Positions 29,543 to 32,011 of a stretch of 32,011 nucleotides of DNA are shown here, one piece after another. The number at the start of each line of letters is the position of its first letter. Position 1 is the first letter of the stretch. The DNA is taken from the NCBI GenBank assembly GCA_028277085.1, contig JANQHL010000054.1, forward strand, positions 1 through 32,011, written 5' to 3'. This stretch comes from Flavobacteriaceae bacterium (GTDB lineage Bacteria > Bacteroidota > Bacteroidia > Flavobacteriales > Flavobacteriaceae). A model generated the notes under the pieces. It saw only the letters and a list, made by a program, of their open reading frames with translations, was not told the origin of the DNA and searched no databases. A program made the position numbers and the translations under genes.

Positions 29543-30898
29543 CTATTTGTTATTTCTGCGTTGCTGGATTTTCCCATTTTTGATCACAGTAGTAATGGCT
29601 AAGGTGTTTTCAATAGCTTCCAGGGGATTCTTATCTAAAAGTATCATGTCTGCTAATTTGCCTGCTTCAATGGAGCCCAATTCGTCATCTACCCTTAACA
29701 TTTTAGCGGCATTTAAAGTGCCCATTTTAAGAATCTCCAAAGGCTGCATACCGCCCATTTCTAATAGTTGCATTTCCTCATGAAGACTATGTCCCTGGAA
29801 GTTAAAATCGCCTCCTATATCCGTCCCTAATACCATATTAAATCCACGATCATACAGGTACTGGATATCCTGCACCTGTGGAGCCATTAGCGTAGGAAGG
29901 TCGTCCCCGTTTAGCCCGTAGGACTCCTTATAAAAGTTAAGGTAACCGCTGGCAAACCATTTCGCTTTTTGTGTCACCCTCTTGGATTGCGCCCTATATT
30001 CCGGCAGCAGGGTTTCCGCGGTAAACCATTCGGGATACAAGGGGTATATAAAAGATTTATCGATCATCATAGTTGTTATCCAGGAGGGGTTCCGCTTCCT
30101 GAACTCCGCCAATAATTTAACTTGTACGCTATCCTGTGGATCGATATCGATCCCGGTAAAGTGTACCAGGTTCTGCACTCCGGCACGAATTGCCATTTCC
30201 AATTCAACATTATCGCTCACATGGGCAAATACCTCCAGACCATATTTTTCCCCTTCTTTTACCGTTTTTTCCACAAATGCCATAGGCATACGTTCTACAA
30301 ATGGGGGGCTGGGTCCATCTTCAATGGTTAGTTTGATGCCAATGTTGGGAAATTGAGAAACATGCTGTACCAAACCTTCGATCTGCAAAGTATCTTTTAG
30401 ATAGAAAATCGATTCCCCATCCCGCCAGGTATTACTCGGGTAGGTTTTGGAAGGATGTCGGCCTTCCATGGAAAAATGCTGACTGGTATGAAACACTCTT
30501 GGAGAGGGAATGCTGTCCTGTTCACCGTGTTCCCGCATTTCAGCATAATACGCATCAGTGCAAAGGCTTCCCCCGGTGATGAATACCGAGGTTACCCCAT
30601 AGTGCACGAATTTTGGGAAATCCTTTTGATAGTCAATAGTATGGATATGACAGTCAAAAAGCCCAGGGATCAGGTATTTTCCAGAACCGTCTAAGTAGGT
30701 ATTCGATCTACCTTTCAACGCTTTGGCAAGGGCTCTGATTTTGCCCTCTTTTATACCGACGGAGATTGCCTCTTTCAGTGGGCTCCCGGTACCGTCAACA
30801 AGATTTACATTGGAAATGATCAAGTCGTATTCGGTCACCGGCTCTGGGCGGCAGCTAAAACCAAGAATAATCACTATCAAAACGGCAAGTTGCTTCAT
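29543..30898 (-). CDS. Amidohydrolase-family lipoprotein (imidazolonepropionase-like)
   Basis: A 451-residue metal-dependent hydrolase. A lipoprotein signal (MKQLAVLIVIILGFSC, Cys16) is followed by the beta-sandwich DLIISNVNLVDGTGSPLKEAISVGIKEGKI and the TIM barrel: DCHIH (H84, H86) for metal binding, IGIKLT with the likely carboxylated lysine, VFAHVSD and NLVHFTG with the next metal histidines, and LGTDIGG with the catalytic aspartate. LGSIEAGKLADMILLDKNPLE closes the sandwich. All metal ligands seem present, so it should be an active periplasmic or outer-membrane hydrolase of the imidazolonepropionase/prolidase-like branch. The substrate cannot be read from sequence. It is the first gene of a three-gene minus-strand operon. 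Confidence 0.9.
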   Translation of the reverse strand: MKQLAVLIVIILGFSCRPEPVTEYDLIISNVNLVDGTGSPLKEAISVGIKEGKIRALAKALKGRSNTYLDGSGKYLIPGLFDCHIHTIDYQKDFPKFVHYGVTSVFITGGSLCTDAYYAEMREHGEQDSIPSPRVFHTSQHFSMEGRHPSKTYPSNTWRDGESIFYLKDTLQIEGLVQHVSQFPNIGIKLTIEDGPSPPFVERMPMAFVEKTVKEGEKYGLEVFAHVSDNVELEMAIRAGVQNLVHFTGIDIDPQDSVQVKLLAEFRKRNPSWITTMMIDKSFIYPLYPEWFTAETLLPEYRAQSKRVTQKAKWFASGYLNFYKESYGLNGDDLPTLMAPQVQDIQYLYDRGFNMVLGTDIGGDFNFQGHSLHEEMQLLEMGGMQPLEILKMGTLNAAKMLRVDDELGSIEAGKLADMILLDKNPLEAIENTLAITTVIKNGKIQQRRNNK

Positions 30899-30963
30899 TT
30901 GGTAACAATATAAAAGATTCTACAAAAAGGAGTTTAGCCCGAATGCGTTATACACACTGTTGG

Positions 30964-31593
30964 CTAAAGCTTTATTTTTTTAATTGATGGGATCCATATC
31001 ATTACTATCTCAACAGTAATTAAAGGAACAAACGAAAATATCCATTCGTTAACTGTTCTTTGTACCTCCGAATCATCAATTGAACTGTACAAAAAATCCA
31101 AAGGCAATATTTGATATAGCCTAATGAAAACAAAGGCCAGAGCACAGGTATAACTTCTAATCATAAATTGTCTATGGGCGATACTGTTTTTTCTCTTAAT
31201 TGATATCCACGCTAATGAAGTGGTTAAAAGAAACAATATTGATAAAAGGACCAATGAATAGCGACAGCCAATACAATCATAAATTAGTGAAAGTCGAAAA
31301 GCTGAAATTCCGGCAATTAAGGATCCAATGATGTATAGCTTACCGGCAACTCTATGGTAGGAGATATATTTTTTACGAATTGAAGGCCAAAACTGAATAG
31401 GTCCCAGGAAAAGAGAGAAAGTTGCCCCAATCATGTGAGCAATGAACCAAATTTGATTTTCAAATAAGGTGGATCCAAATCTTTCATTCCTGTATCCAAA
31501 AAAATATCCAAGAGCATTATAAAAATAGAAGTAGGCCGAAACGGAAATGATCAATGTCCAGAAAATGATCAATAAGAATTTTTTTGTTTTCAT
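30964..31593 (-). CDS. DUF2306 membrane protein
   Basis: A 209-residue protein with about six hydrophobic segments. The DUF2306 hallmark is visible: IWFIAHMIGATFSLFLGPIQFWPSIRKKYISYHRVAGKLYIIGSLIAGI (residues about 48-96), with histidines in FIAHM and YHRVAG, and a second conserved part IAHRQFMIRSYTCALAFVFIRLYQIL. The conserved histidines in membrane helices hint at heme or metal binding, but this is not established here. It lies alone on the minus strand, 65 bases upstream of the amidohydrolase operon, and its AT-rich 3' flank has no strong hairpin. No operator was found upstream. Confidence 0.85.
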   Translation of the reverse strand: MKTKKFLLIIFWTLIISVSAYFYFYNALGYFFGYRNERFGSTLFENQIWFIAHMIGATFSLFLGPIQFWPSIRKKYISYHRVAGKLYIIGSLIAGISAFRLSLIYDCIGCRYSLVLLSILFLLTTSLAWISIKRKNSIAHRQFMIRSYTCALAFVFIRLYQILPLDFLYSSIDDSEVQRTVNEWIFSFVPLITVEIVMIWIPSIKKIKL

Positions 31594-31723
31594 GGGAAAT
31601 CTATATAACCGGCTCCAGCTTTAAACAAGAACCATTCAGGCGTAATCAAATTTGTTTGTACCACACGAATGTAACCGTACGGCAGGGGTTGGACTAAGCA
31701 CAGGTATGGCAGTGTCATTTGTT

Positions 31724-32011
31724 TTACTGCCGGTTTATTTTAGGCTCTTGTTGGGTGGCGCAATGAATGCCTCCACCAAACAGGTTGATTTCTTTTGCTT
31801 TAAACCCAATTATTTTTCTATTGGGGAAGTATTTTTTAAGGATACTCACCATTCTTTCATCTTTTAGCTTTTCTGATTCCGGCATGCCTTCTTCCCAATA
31901 TTGTGCTACCAATACAGCGCCATTTGTCACAAGGTAATTGGCATAGCTCATTGCCGGTACCACCAATATTGTTTCAACTTCCCTGGGCAGACCTTCTTTG
32001 TGGAGTTCTTC
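31724..32011 (-). CDS. Agmatine deiminase/peptidyl-arginine deiminase-like protein, C-terminal part (cut by window edge)
   Basis: About 95 C-terminal residues are visible, with the frame open to the right edge. The end reads GGGIHCATQQEP, the catalytic-cysteine segment (C in GGxHC) of the PAD_porph family, which includes agmatine deiminases and bacterial peptidyl-arginine deiminases. SYANYLVTNGAVLVAQYW just before it is also family-typical. These enzymes hydrolyse guanidino groups to ureido groups plus ammonia. The substrate cannot be told from this fragment. The 5' end lies outside the window. The next gene to the left on the same strand starts 130 bases away. Confidence 0.85.
   Translation of the reverse strand, partial: EELHKEGLPREVETILVVPAMSYANYLVTNGAVLVAQYWEEGMPESEKLKDERMVSILKKYFPNRKIIGFKAKEINLFGGGIHCATQQEPKINRQ

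Noticed and set aside
31652-31867. A 71-residue plus-strand ORF at the right end
   Set aside because: It is antisense to the agmatine-deiminase-like C-terminus, whose catalytic motif is unmistakable.

Overview
The window looks like a chromosomal segment from a marine-type member of the Bacteroidota, most likely a Flavobacteriaceae-like organism. Moderate-to-low GC, weak Shine-Dalgarno signals, promoters with TAnnTTTG-like -7 boxes, and the gene set (tandem two-domain universal stress proteins, a WG-repeat protein, a REC-Crp hybrid regulator, MBL-rhodanese, bestrophin-like and DoxX-like membrane proteins) all point that way. No tRNA, rRNA, insertion sequence, CRISPR array or phage gene was seen.

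Layout. Positions 1-5562: the tail of a universal stress protein (USP); a DUF2953-like/GerW-like pair; a minus-strand MBL-rhodanese gene; a minus-strand DUF2267/WG-repeat pair; a USP; and a TerB-like gene. Positions 5654-8210: a PAS-PAS histidine kinase overlapping a response regulator whose output is a Crp/Fnr DNA-binding module. Positions 8289-14989: seven complete tandem-domain USPs in three transcription units, plus one divergent small gene. Positions 15001-18221: a Dom34/eRF1-like protein, two paralogous coiled-coil proteins, a lipoprotein and a D-lactate dehydrogenase. Positions 18216-21519: cardiolipin synthase (minus), Hsp20 and a second REC-Crp regulator. Positions 21700-23745: a USP remnant followed by an FMN-binding lipoprotein, a GNAT/YoaP-like protein and a membrane protein. 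Positions 23846-27200: a slipin, a bestrophin-like channel, an 860-base gap holding a 45-residue membrane peptide, and a secreted PepSY-like protein. Positions 27324-32011, all minus strand: an amidohydrolase / secreted protein / DoxX-like operon, a DUF2306 membrane protein and the end of an agmatine-deiminase-like gene. This last block lacks the regulatory signature described next.

Main result. Fourteen copies of a 14-base Fnr/Crp-like palindrome (NTGAY-N4-RTCAT, read toward the gene) stand before the stress genes of 389-26600. Exactly 22 bp downstream of every copy lies a TAnnTT-type -7 box, and one copy has a box on both sides, giving 15 promoters. The promoter-proximal half-site is RTCAT in all 15 orientations, while the outermost distal base varies. 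Operator centres therefore sit near -42, the class II activator position. The two REC-Crp proteins keep the Glu and Arg that Crp and Fnr use to read TGA, so they are the obvious candidate activators, with the PAS kinase as sensor.

How the genes may work together (inference). A PAS kinase and REC-Crp regulators would switch on many USPs, Hsp20, a ribosome-rescue-like protein, D-lactate fermentation, cardiolipin synthesis and several unknown small helical proteins. In content, though not in regulator family, this resembles the mycobacterial DosR dormancy regulon. It could be an oxygen- or redox-responsive survival regulon, built on a phosphorylation-controlled Crp/Fnr factor.
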